From positions 620,001 to 684,000 of the forward strand of contig NEEC01000009.1 of assembly GCA_002189035.1 (NCBI GenBank): a DNA stretch of 64,000 nt, in the 5' to 3' direction. Below are positions 50,840-64,000 of this stretch, piece after piece; positions within the stretch are counted from its first letter, which is position 1; every line of letters begins with the position of its first letter. A program made the translations under genes and the position numbers. Below the pieces are notes generated by a model. It was not told where the DNA came from and searched no databases. It worked only from the letters and a program-made list of their open reading frames with translations. This DNA comes from Utricularia gibba. Lineage: Eukaryota > Streptophyta > Magnoliopsida > Lamiales > Lentibulariaceae.

Positions 50840-51421
50840 TCGGATTACTATTGAACATAACATACGAAACAAAGAAAAAGGTTCCAACTTTTGCATTGCA
50901 TCTATTGCCTCTTGCAATGGGTCTGTAGAATTATGATACCTTTAGAAGGGTACCCACAGATAGTTGTAACATCTCACCAGCATCAACATCGTTGAAGTTA
51001 TCAATCTGTGTTCCTCTTGTTAGTATCGGTTTTTTCTTTCTCCTACGAAATTCAGGGAACACCCTATGACAGTTTATCACCAGGGCTTCTCATTGTCAAG
51101 TTTTTACTTTTCTCTTAGGTAAAGAGTTGATAAAAACATGCTAAACTCTGACATTTAGCAACTGAAACTAGGAGAAAGCACAAACTTGGAACTTCGGTTA
51201 CTTAACTGGTTGATATCTTGTGGTGTAGGAAAAGGATCTCCCCTACTACCATACAGTGAATCAGCACAGTAACTACAGTCTGTAAAAAGAGGAACTAAGG
51301 AGCCTATAGTCAGATTGAAACTAGGACTCATGGGCTAATCGTTCATGTAGAACAAGAAAAGACATTTGTACCTCTAGAAAGGAGGAAAAATATGGTTTTT
51401 TGATTGCTTATGTTATTCAAC
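50840..51421. other. Convergent 3' flanks, no gene seen
   Basis: 3' UTRs of the NPH3-type gene (plus) and the queuosine-salvage gene (minus). No supported reading frame. Confidence 0.5.
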
Positions 51422-53043
51422 TCAATAATATATGGTGAGAGTGCGATGATGTTGAAGGGAGGGGTACTGGACTCCATACGCCCAGAGCCAGAGATCCAAT
51501 TCCTTGCTGAGAACCTGACAAGAAGTTGGCATCAACAACAATGTCTCAAAACCTGAATGTTGTAATAATGGTATTCAATACAAAATACCTGTTTTCCAGA
51601 TTTCCGAAGAATTGACTCCCGGATTTCCTCAATGGCATGAATCGAGCATGCTCTGAGTTCTACTTCCTCTTCACTTCCTGATGTGATTTCTCGGTTACAA
51701 GCTATGGAACTGGAAAGGGATGGACTGTATTTCAGCACCCCAAGCTGTTGAAGAACTCCAGGCACGATGTAGTCAGCAAACATCGTCAAAGATTCTATGT
51801 CTTTGAATTCCCCATATCCCTGGCCCTTGAAAGCACCCCACAAATCTGCAACAAATATCTGAGCTCTTTTGTAGAAGAACACTTGGTGGCCCTTGTATAT
51901 AGCGTGATCTCTGAATCCTGTAGCAGTTCAAGTGGCTGGTTTAGAAGTGTCGAAAATTGGCCTGTGACAAGGGTCACAAGCGCCTGAGATCACCTGGAAA
52001 GTGGCTCGTGATGAGATTAACAAGCTTCGCAGCAGATTTTTCGCAGGACTCTACCAGTTTTGAAGCATTTCCATCAAAGGATCTTTCTAGTTCTAAACCC
52101 ACCTAAGAATATCAAGTGACAATTCAACTGCAAGAATACCAAAAAAGGGACTAGAATTTCAATGCACAATTCATGTTCTGATTACCTCATGCAGTAAGCG
52201 TACACGCTCCTTCTCTAAAGGTAAGGGCTTTTTCCACTTGAGCATTCTACGCAGTTCAAGACCTGTTACACATGACTTTCAATGTCACCTTTCATCGTTT
52301 ATGTTTGAAGCAGAAATGAGCTGCTTTCCCTGACGACAGTGAAGTCAGGCACGTGCAATGTGGCACAAAACAGCCTCCCATGACCTTGAACATACAAAAT
52401 CAAAACGAATTTCACTAGGCGTGGATGAATCTATGAACTCCAACCTGTGTACTTCTGGAGGCGATCTGCATCGAAAGCTGACTTGTCATTTTGTAAAGCC
52501 TCCTTAAGACCCTTTGCAAAGTCTTCATAACTCAATTCCTCGTCTTCCAATCAGATAACAACATAGAACAATATTAGGAGACAAAGTCCTCAATCCACAC
52601 AGAAGACATATGCAGAATAACCAGAAAAGTTTCTGATACTCCGGTGACTGATTAAAGTGGGAAGCACAACAAATTCAAAGTAAATTCAAATTGCATTTCA
52701 AAGCACGAAACAAGGTTTACCAGGCCAGAAGCAAAAATTCATGGCATCGAGAACCAGAAGATACTGAACAGTGAGAGGACCCTTATCGAAAAAATGAATC
52801 CCTTCAAAGTCCCACTCCACCTCGGGTATTGATTCCGTCATACTCTCCGCCACTTTCTCGATACCTAAATGCCAGCCAATACGTGAATTTTAACAACCAG
52901 AAGAAACAAGACAGACATAAACCTTAGCAATGCTATCAGGATTCATAAAAAAGGCAAAACACCCATAGCGAACCTGTGTAATCGAGAGTGACATGGGAGG
53001 AACAAGAGGACACCCATGCTGCCGTAGACCGAACATTCTCCAT
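51422..53043 (-). CDS. QNG1: Queuosine salvage protein (DUF2419, queuosine-5'-phosphate N-glycosylase/hydrolase)
   Basis: Releases queuine from queuosine 5'-phosphate so the base can be reinserted into tRNA; plants do not make queuine themselves. Seven exons join on the minus strand. Exon 1 starts MENVRSTAAWVSS at 53043; then KVAESMTESIPEVEWDFEGI and LVLDAMNFCFWPDEELSYED; DFAKGLKEALQNDKSAF; LKWKKPLPLEKERVRLL; VGLELERSFDGNASKLVESC; the large exon with YKRAQIFVADLWGAFKGQGY and FADYIVPGVLQQLGVLKYS and EEEVELRACSIHAIE; and a last exon ending LTIYY-stop at 51422. These blocks and their order are those of the eukaryotic family at its normal length. It is divergent from the plastid-type CK2 alpha with about 0.55 kb between start codons. 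Confidence 0.9.
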
Positions 53044-53600
53044 TTCTCAGCCTGTATTCTATCTCGGCTGCACGGCACGATAAATGTCGACATGAGAAAA
53101 CCCCGTGCGGACACGTCACAGGCATAAGTGTCGCAAACGCCCCGAAAATAAAATTCTTGATCAATGGAAATAAACATTGAAAGGGAACAGAACTTGCTTC
53201 TGGGATTCATTTAAAAAGAAAACCATAGAAAAAAGAGTCCCTGGCTCCTTTTAGAGTTAAAAATAGAAGAGGACAACGATGTGTAACAGGAAGAACCCTA
53301 ACTTAACAGACTCAACTCACCGAAGCGGTGGAGACCAGAGTCGGGCCGGACCTGCAGGCGTGGTGGTGGCCGGCGGCAGAACGATGACCTGCCGAAGGTT
53401 AAGACTTAACAGAAATGAGACAAGCTTAGGCCACGTTAATCTCAAACTGCCGAAGTCCAGCCCATTTACCTGATGGACGGCCCAAAATGAAAAGCCCAAT
53501 TTTATTCACGTTGTTAGTGTTTCACGCAGAACGGCGTCGTATCGAAGGAAAGTGGAAGTTCAATTTCGATCGAAAAGCACTGAAGAAAAATGCAAATTTG
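53044..53600. promoter_or_regulatory. Bidirectional promoter region (queuosine salvage / plastid CK2 alpha)
   Basis: 557 bases separate two start codons that point outward. A short gap between two housekeeping-type genes suggests a shared promoter. The frame of the right-hand gene is open from an ATG at 53487, but the residues before 53601 look like leader. Confidence 0.55.
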
Positions 53601-55878
<2,278 letters not shown>

Positions 55879-57700
55879 GAATTTTTTCAGGTTCGCAACA
55901 ACCCTTCTTCTTATATCCTGCTGTGCTGCTGCAATTCCCATTGAAAAAGATGATCTCCTCCCCTTGACAAAATGATCACTGGTTGTCGTTGTATTCATCA
56001 TTTTGATTCAGATCCTGATTCCCGGGTACTATACCAATGAATCTGTGAGGAGAATGAATAAGGAGGAGTCTTTGCTGGTTCCCTTGAGTTAATGAAAAAC
56101 TAACAAATACTGTTCCCTTGTACGGTTGGAAGAGAAGTTAAGGCCCACCCCCTTTTGTTGACAGCGAGTCACATGTACCCCTCATCCCATCCCATATCAC
56201 ACAAACCTCACTTTGCTGATAACAGCATACATACCTCCCATGCAATAACTAAGGCATGTTTTCAGTGCTTATTCATTTTGCCTTAAGAATGAGAATGGGT
56301 GTTTAGTAGAAAGTGTTAACACTGAATGAAAATGCAACACTAATTTATTTGATAAATGACAAAAGTGTCCTAATATAAAAAATGTAAGTGTTTTCATTTT
56401 ATTTATCTTAGATTAATGATATTAAAGTTTAAATTACTTAGAAACACAATAGTAAATAGTACATACTTATTACAAGACATTATTCTACGACTTGGGATGA
56501 TGGTATTTCGGTCACATGGGTAAAACAAAAATTAAAAAAAAAAGGTTAAATCATTTCTATCATTTCCTTGACTCTACCGATAACCATCTATCGTTTGACA
56601 ATTTTAAAGTTATCTTTTAATTAAGTATGTTTTTATCTAATTTATTAATTATTAATTTTCAGTGAGATTTTATTTTTTTTACATTAATAAAATAATAAAT
56701 TTTAAAATAAACATATCCTAATGATATACTAATAAGATACTTCTAAATTTGTAATATATGTATCTCCATACTCGTATCCATACTTACCCATACCCTTGCT
56801 TTGTAGCTTAGATACCAAAAAGTAGCATGCTTAGTCCCTATTATTTGGTGTACCATGCATGATAAAATCCCCAAAGTTTGGGTATATAATTCTCATTATT
56901 TTACTATTTGAAAAAAATTATTATCACCACCAAATTTTGAAAATTAGAGTTTGATGATGGAAATCAATTTTTTATAATGAAAAATAGTGGGAAACTGAGT
57001 ATACATTTGATTATAATATAGATTGACTATGCATAATTTTAAAATAATTGTGATTAACAATATTTTTAAAAAAAACTAATTAATCATTTGGGTAAACATT
57101 GTGGAATATTTACATGATTTTCTTACTATAAAAAATGAAATTTTTTAAAAAAAATTCATGCACACTCTAGTTGAGTGTAAAATTATGTTTGATAGTTTAA
57201 TGTATAAGATTTATATTCAAGTTTACATACACATAGATGTTTAATTAATTAATATATGCATATCAATCTTGTATTATTATACACAAATGAAGAGGAATAA
57301 GAATAATTATATTTATATCAATCACATATTCATATTTCTATTATTAAATATCAAATATTACATGCAATTAATTATAGATATACTTAATTAGGTTATATTT
57401 AAATATACTAATACTTTACTATCACACTATTTCTAATAAGTTTAAAAAATGAATCCAATCACCATATTTGGTAATATCTAGAAAATAAATAAAAATTTGA
57501 AAATTTTCCACCCTACATATAGTTAAGTTGATGGTGTCGGAAGTATTAAAATACTTTTTTTAAAAAAAAAAAGAAGAGCAGACATCTGAAAGGCATTTGA
57601 TGCTACCTGGGTAGGGAAGACATTAAAAAAACTTACTGATGACGAAGAGGTAAAAACACAAGATAATCAGTCACAATTTCAACTTAGTCCAATAGCTGTG
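55879..57700. other. 3' flank of CK2 alpha, then AT-rich intergenic DNA
   Basis: Roughly 350 bases of probable 3' UTR and flank followed by very AT-rich sequence without a supported frame. Confidence 0.5.
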
Positions 57701-59530
57701 GTGCACATGAAATCATGCTTTGGAGAAAGATAGGTTTTTTTTAGTGTTCTTCTTCAAGTTGGAAACGGTGTGGAGAACATGCTTCCTTATCCCATGCCCC
57801 AAATGGTTACCATCCTCAGCACACATTCCCTTTTCCTCCCAGGACTGGATCACCGTTCGGTCTGATCATCGAGCCGATCCAACGCATCCTTGCGGGCTGC
57901 AGTGCAGCCAATCGATTGCCGTCATCGTCGTTCTGTTCATTTCCTCTACGAACTGACTGTTTCCATAGTTTTGGTCACTCTTCCAGCCTTAGAAAAGGCT
58001 TGTTTTGCACAGTCACCGGTCCTTACGAAGCTGTTTCCATAGTTTTGAGGTGTCATCCTCCTCACCAGCTCGGCATGGCTGCTGAAGAGAGAGTAGAAAC
58101 ACACAGCGTGGGGTGGAGGTTGGGTTTGGTGTGAGGGCGGATGTCGTCATGCTGCTTTATTTTATTGGTACGGCCGTCTTTTCGTAGATCGAGGTTAATA
58201 GAATTACTATTCTTCCCTGCATTTCCGCCGGCGGCAACCCCATCTCGTCGGGTCGCCTAGACACTGTAAAGACTGTGCAGCTTTGACTCGGGCTCACGTG
58301 AGTCGAGAAAGAAAGAAAGAAAGAATTCATCTGCGCAGCAGTCCACAGAGGCGCCCCTGCACACTCACTCCACTCATCCTCCCCCTCCATCTATCTGTCT
58401 TCTTCTGTTTGTCGCCAGATCCACACAAACAACAACCAAAAAAACAAAACCATGTTTCATGTCTTCCATGTTCATTCATTCCTTCCCTTTCCCTTCCTTC
58501 TTCAGTAAACTACCTAAATGTCTTGCAAGTTTGGACTCATGGGCATGGAGTGAGAAGGCAGGTGAGCAAATGTCAGGGTTTCTCCATTTATATAGTTTAG
58601 GGTTACATTGCCGATCGGTAACTGGCGGACAGGAGGCTTGAGTTGGTGGTAAGTGTGAACACCTCCTCCAATGGGGATTCCCGCACCGCAGCATGAGGTT
58701 ATGAAATTTCCCCCAACAGTAGAAGGAGTAAAAGCTGCCACTGTTGTAATTGAGTGCTGTAAAAACCTCTGCAATGTCTTCTTTTTGAATCGGGGTTTGC
58801 TTCGGGACACACACACTGACATGTCTCTGCTGCATCTGCGTTTCATCTCTGAGAAGCCAAAAGAAAAATGTAATACGAATGAATCGACCCAACATCAGCT
58901 TCTGCTGCCACAACTTCAGAGGAGACTGTGCTTGCACAAACCATGCGTTCAACAAGAAGCAGCCATGGAATGGAATGGCGATAGACAGATATAACCCCAA
59001 ACTCCCAAAACCTTTTCCACAGGAACATGAAACCCTACAAAACGGTGAGCTGGGGCACCGGGCCACCGATCCCTCCAACCCGCTCACCAGCCAGGTGCTG
59101 CACTTCAAAACCCATCAACAGGTTCTGATAATAAGATTATCTCCTCAATTCTAAACTCTTGAAACTACAGCAAATCTGCATTCCATTTGGACGGTAGCGA
59201 ATACCAGTTGCCATCGGAATATTCAAACCAAACCCTTCTTTTTTTTTCTTTATTGTGGGTTAGTAGGACGTGGAAGAAAGTACACCTCTATCTTCTGCAG
59301 ATTAGGAGATGAGGGAGACAAAACCTCAGGATTTTTGCAGCAAGCACTCACTCCATGGGGCTGCCATGTTCCCTTATCCTCTCCTCCTCCTACTTCCACT
59401 CCTCACCCTGAAATTTATCCTCCAACTGCAGCCTTCCCACACAGTACAAGTTCAGTGCAGCTACTGTGTGCCATGTTCTAATCCATTCTACCACACCAAA
59501 ATCTCAACTTTTCTTTCATAACTTGCACCA
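57701..59530. other. GC-elevated island in an AT-rich desert, no assignable gene
   Basis: Composition rises sharply compared with both sides. It holds a G-box (CACGTG at about 58295) inside a short imperfect palindrome, a GAAA microsatellite at about 58304-58324, a pyrimidine-rich stretch (58375-58510) and an 18-base direct repeat (tgtttccatagttttg at 57959 and 58032). Several frames over 90 codons occur on both strands (longest 210 codons, minus, 58476-59108), but none shows a known motif or clear coding bias. A non-coding transcript, a fast-evolving small gene or a removed promoter are all possible. Confidence 0.35.
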
Positions 59531-62127
59531 AACTAACCAATGAACAAATCAAATGAATAAAGCTTTCTTTTTTTTTTTTACTTGCAAAGCATACCAAACC
59601 CACTGAGATTCAAGAATTCAGAACTAATAAGTTTATCTTTGATTTCATTTTTGAAATTATTTCTAAATTTTGTTTAAAAGCGTATTTAATACTAAAACTG
59701 TTTTTAAAGAACAACGGCATATTTATTATTATAATTGATATTTGACATAACTAAAATTTTACTTTAATAATTGCATATTTAACCATACTGCCTACAAAAC
59801 ATTTGATGCATATGTTTTTTAGCATGTATTTGATAGTATACTATAATTAAAAATGTATTTAAATTATTTGTATTTCGATAAATATGTACTATGTGGTTAA
59901 GTTTAAAATGTGTTTACTATATAGATTTTAAACATATATGTTTAAAATAGCGTTATATTTGATAGATTATTTAAAATAAATACTTTATAAATTGGTTTTT
60001 CTTTTATCAAAACTTATCTAGAAGTCGAGTTTTGAAATACATAATTCGAAGTGTTTTATATTAATTTTATAAAGCAATCATCTATTATTAAAATAACATA
60101 TCAAATATATATTATTATATACAAGGACATTTAAACAGTAGCCAAAAAGGTCTCATAAGAAACCCTATGTTTTTTATTTTTTTTAATGAATGCAGAAAAT
60201 ATTAAATGCAAAGGACACATGGGGGCCAAAAATCTACCAGAGATCTGTGTGTGGACGGCATCGATGTCACAAGCTAACTGATGACGCCCGCAGGGACCAT
60301 ATCAACTTCCTAGTAACCATGTGAAAAATAATTATCATCTTTTTTTTTTAGAAAAAGCTCTTTTTTACCGTAATAAAAACACAATTATTAATTTTCTTTT
60401 AGATTGTGAATATGATAAACAAATGTTGGAGTATAATTTAATTTCTTTTTGTTTTTTTTAGATTACAGGGCGCTTTGGGTAAGCTTGGAGGTTGCACTAG
60501 GATTGCTATTTTAGACAACTAGACGTGAAGGCATTTGCTTTCCAAATCTGTGCATACTAAGGTAAGAAAAATGGTAATATTTTAAAGACTTTTAAAACAT
60601 ATATATATATCATGTGAATCAGCTTAAAAATTACTAGACAAGAATAGCCTTGGATTTTCAATTGATCCCTATCTTGAACTATCGCGGTCCTTCCCACCTT
60701 CGTATCATGGGTTGGACGGTCTTTAATGATCGAGATCTTTAAATCAAACATGAAAACAATTGTAATTATGATTCAAGTAGAGAATGAATTCAACTTTTTT
60801 AAATAATAATTTTTATTTTTTTTCAAATATTTTAAATTTTAATTATATATTATTAAATTATATTCAATCCAACTCCATCATGATACCAAAAAATTTTATT
60901 AAACTCGTTTTTAGGGTGGAAATAATAGAAAATAAAATTTTATTTTTTGTATTTGCAAAACAGATACATTAATTCTCAACTTTATTTTTGAGATGATTCT
61001 AGAAATTTACATTTTTTTCATTTAGAGGTTGCTATGTTTTAAATGCGTTGAAAATTCACAATATGACACCATGCAATTTGATGTTTGAAAATTTGGTTTC
61101 ATAATTTTTACATTAAAATGCTTTTTATTTTAATCTCATGGGGAATACAAATATTTTGATGGTAATAAATGTCATTGTATATTTAGTCAACATATAAAAG
61201 CAATAATAACAGCTGAAAGAGTAATTAATTTTGTATAACACATTCTTTGCTATAGTCTTTGCATGCAAAATAGTATATTCGAATTAATTGAAAAAATCCA
61301 TTTTGAAAATTTAACAATAAGCATTAGTTTAAGATGCTATATCGTAAAATACGGATCTGTTTAGAGCAACTCCTTAAAAATAACTTCAAAAAATATTTAA
61401 AATATATTTTTATTTTTTTATTGGAACAGAGATACCTTAAAAAAACCGAATCAATTCATTGCTCCAACTCCATGTGGAGCAAAACCACCACATGTTTTGT
61501 TCAGTAATCATATGTATATAATTGTTTTTATTGAAGCTGAAATTTTATCAAAAATACTCTTAGATATGACACCAAGGACTTTGTTTGAATGCACTACTAA
61601 TGTCTATAATTATATATATTTAGCTATAATTATAAAATTTAATAAAATAATTAGATATATCTAGATTTAATTATAAATTTAATAAAAATATCTATCCTAT
61701 ATAATTATAAAGTAAGTAATGTATTATTATCTTTTTTTTTCATATGTATTTGAAAAAAGTCATTTTTAATATATTTTTTAGTATTTATTATAAATTCATT
61801 GGTGAAAAGAATGGGCTAATGTGATTGGTTAAAGCATTTTCTGGTGACCATGTTATGATTAATAAATTAAATTTTGAATTATGAAATGTTCATATAATTG
61901 GAAAAGGTATACAGTTGCGGCGTGTGTGCAGAATTTTAAAATATGTAAAATAAAAAAATAAATAAAGAATAAATAAAAAAAACACTACACGTTATTTAAG
62001 TTAAGGGACACCACCAACCTCTAAAGCTCCATCGAAAACTTACTCACTCGAGCGATACATGTTCCTTGCTCGCCGTACTGTCTCCCCCTGTCCCTGCGTA
62101 TGCTTTAAGGCAAACAAACAAAAGGCC
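59531..62127. other. AT-rich intergenic DNA and HLS1-like leader
   Basis: Very AT-rich with no supported reading frame up to about 61990; the last ~130 bases are the leader of the HLS1-like gene. Confidence 0.5.
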
Positions 62128-63620
62128 ATGGTTGCGGAGGAAGACGACGTCGCCGTCGTGGTGGTTGTCCGTGAGTACAACGAGAAAAACGACCGGGAGG
62201 CGGTTGTGGATGCCGAGTCCCGCTGCGAGGCCGGCGGCTTCGGGGGAAACTCTCTCTGTACACCCATCTCCTGGGTGACCCCTCTGCCGCGTCCGTCATT
62301 CTCCCGCGTATCTCATGCTCGTAAGTCCTGCTATTTCCTTCTTCTGCAATTCTCCGGTGGTGGACTGGAATGGAAGAAGAATTTTTATTTTTTTCGTATT
62401 TCGCAGGTTGCGGAGATGGAGGTTGTCGGTGGGGGAGAGGATAAACAGAGGAAGGAGATAGTGGGCATGATCAGGGGTTGCTTAAAAACCGTAACTCTAA
62501 ATGGGAAGTCGCCGGAGAGCGGTAAACAAGGCGGCGTTCAACGAACTCCGGCCACCAAAGTCGGCTACATTTTGGGCCTCCGCGTTTCTCCATCTCATCG
62601 GTAAACACGTATCTGTCTGTGTTGTTATTCTCCTCCATCCCATCCAGTAATAATTTAAAGAGTGCTTGCTGGCTGATTTACCCACTCACTCCCTCGTAGT
62701 CGTGGGGACAGGACAAAAACAGATCCCCTGAAATTTCCATTCTTTTTCCAATTTCAATTTTTGTCTCCAGGAGAATGGGAATCGGGCTGAAGCTTGTTCG
62801 CAGAATGGAGCTCTGGTTTCGGGAAAACGGCGCCCACTTCTCCTACATCGCCACTGAAAGCGATAACATACCGTCCCTGAAACTCTTCACCACAAGATGC
62901 GGCTACTCCAAGTTCCGAACCCCTTCGATTCTCGTGCAGCCGGTCTTCGCCCACCGGATTAAACCCAATAAGAAGGTAGCCGTCATCCGTCTCCCCCAGA
63001 GCGACGCCGTTTTCCTCTACCGGAGCCGTTTCTCCACCGTCGAGTTCTTCCCCGCCGACATCGACGCGGTGCTGAATAACAAGCTCAGTCTCGGGACCTT
63101 CGTAGCCGTGCCCATTGGATCCTACGATCAGAATTCCTGGCCCGGGGCTGCCGCGTTCCTGGCGGCGCCGCCGGAATCATGGGCGGTGCTGAGCGTGTGG
63201 AACTGTAAAGACGTATTCCGACTGGAAGTTCGCGGAGCGTCGCGCCTGCAGAAAGCGGTGGCGAAGACGACGAGGGTAATGGACCGGGCGTTCCCTTGGC
63301 TGCATCTCCCCTCCATACCGAAGCTATTCCGTCCGTTTGGGCTTCATTTCCTCTACGGGATCGGAGGCGAAGGCCCGAGCATGAACACCTTCGTCAGAGG
63401 GCTTTGCAGGCTCGCCCACAATCTGGCCCGCGACCACGGCTGCGGTGTGGTGGCCACCGAAGTAGCCCAGCGAGACCCCCTGCGGTCCGGGATCCCGCAC
63501 TGGGAAATCCTCTCCTGCGACCAGGACGTCTGGTGCATCAAGAGCCTCGCCGAAGGCTTCAAAGACTGGGTGAAATCGCCTCCGGGAACCTCCATTTTTG
63601 TTGATCCTCGGCAAGTATGA
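62128..63620 (+). CDS. HOOKLESS1-like N-acetyltransferase (GNAT), exon 1 frame broken twice
   Basis: HLS1-family GNATs control apical hook formation and ABA/sugar responses, probably by acetylating histones. Start MVAEEDD at 62128 leads to VVVREYNEKNDREAV. Exon 2 (62407-62600) holds KEIVGMIRGCLKTVTLNGK and VGYILGLRVSPSHR; exon 3 (62771-63620) completes the acetyl-CoA loop HRRMGIGLKLV and carries YIATESDNIPSLKLFTTRCG, EFFPADIDAVLNNKLSLGTF, PPESWAVLSVWNCKD and the family C-terminal block PHWEILSCDQDVWCI, ending VDPRQV-stop. In exon 1 the expected segment KLSLYTHLLGDP, then CRVRHSPAYLML, is present but in three different frames: a base is missing in the G-run at 62242-62246 and another in the C-run at 62279-62282. 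Exons 2-3 are intact. Confidence 0.85.
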
Positions 63621-64000
63621 TCCCCAATCCATGTGGCTCTTCAAATTTCCCTGATTTTAATTTAGGTGAAGACGCCTTTTCAATTTCTAATATTCAGATA
63701 ATCCATAATTAAATTAATTCATTATTTTACCGCAAAGAGGATCCTTGACGTGCCGGCGCGGCATCCAATTTAGAACAGTTCACATGGACGGCATCCATTT
63801 AAATACGTTATCCGTACGATATTATTATATTTCGATATTCAATATTTCTTATTTTACGTTTTCGTTTGACGAAAAAAAGTTGTATAATATTAGTAAATTA
63901 CTTATATTTAAATATATTATTTATTCCGTTTGTAATCAATATAATATATCGTTACTTGTCTCACGATGTTATACCTATATGCAAAAAATGTAAATGAGGC
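63621..64000. other. 3' flank of the HLS1-like gene
   Basis: 3' UTR followed by AT-rich DNA; the 82-codon frame at 63745-63993 is low complexity and not supported. Confidence 0.5.

Noticed and set aside
58476-59108. 210-codon minus-strand frame as a gene
   Set aside because: No motif, no splice support, and other long frames overlap it; kept only as part of an unexplained island.

Overview
The window is nuclear DNA from a flowering plant. The evidence is GT-AG introns of roughly 70-300 bases in AT-rich sequence, plant-only families (NPH3/RPT2 BTB protein, HOOKLESS1-like acetyltransferase, subtilase SBT1, MUR3/XLT2-type GT47, NET2 actin-binding protein, plastid-type CK2 alpha) and degraded Ty1/copia sequence. 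I cannot name the species. About half of the window is AT-rich intergenic or repeat-derived DNA.

Positions 1-17,970 are mostly repeat land: a dispersed ~0.85 kb repeat present twice (1360-2260 and 16490-17345), a decayed copia gag on the minus strand (3440-3960), three direct copies of an LTR-like unit (7757-10915), a long-arm inverted-repeat element (11059-11924), a decayed NET2-like gene (13030-16190) and a 201-bp tandem duplication (17576-17968). One compact two-exon gene of unknown function lies inside this region (5309-6125).

Positions 18,000-44,340 are gene-rich. On the minus strand are a receptor-like cytoplasmic kinase (18088-20585), the DNA-damage recognition protein RAD4/XPC (22000-25700, with its 3' end triplicated downstream) and a GT47 xyloglucan-type galactosyltransferase (26256-27776). 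Next come a membrane-anchored RING protein (+, 28975-29669, 5' end unresolved), a NRAMP metal transporter (+, 31651-33579), a Ser-rich plant-specific protein with an exitron-like mini-intron (-, 34552-35379), an SBT1-type subtilase (-, 37995-40292) and a prolyl 4-hydroxylase (+, 42874-44336).

Positions 44,600-55,900 hold two CK2 alpha genes facing away from each other, a nuclear/cytosolic type (-, 44636-47151) and a plastid type (+, 53601-55878), with an NPH3/RPT2 gene (+) and a queuosine-salvage gene (-) between them. After ~6 kb of mostly empty sequence the window ends with a HOOKLESS1-like N-acetyltransferase (+, 62128-63620).

The genes do not form a pathway; this is an ordinary mosaic plant locus. 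The most useful observations are: (i) single-base deletions, three of four in homopolymers, in the plastid CK2 alpha and HLS1-like genes, which look more like assembly errors than pseudogenisation; (ii) the triplicated RAD4 3' end; (iii) the frame-preserving 66-base intron at 34879-34944; (iv) the head-to-head pair of two CK2 alpha classes; (v) the long-arm inverted-repeat element. I found no convincing new multi-gene system.
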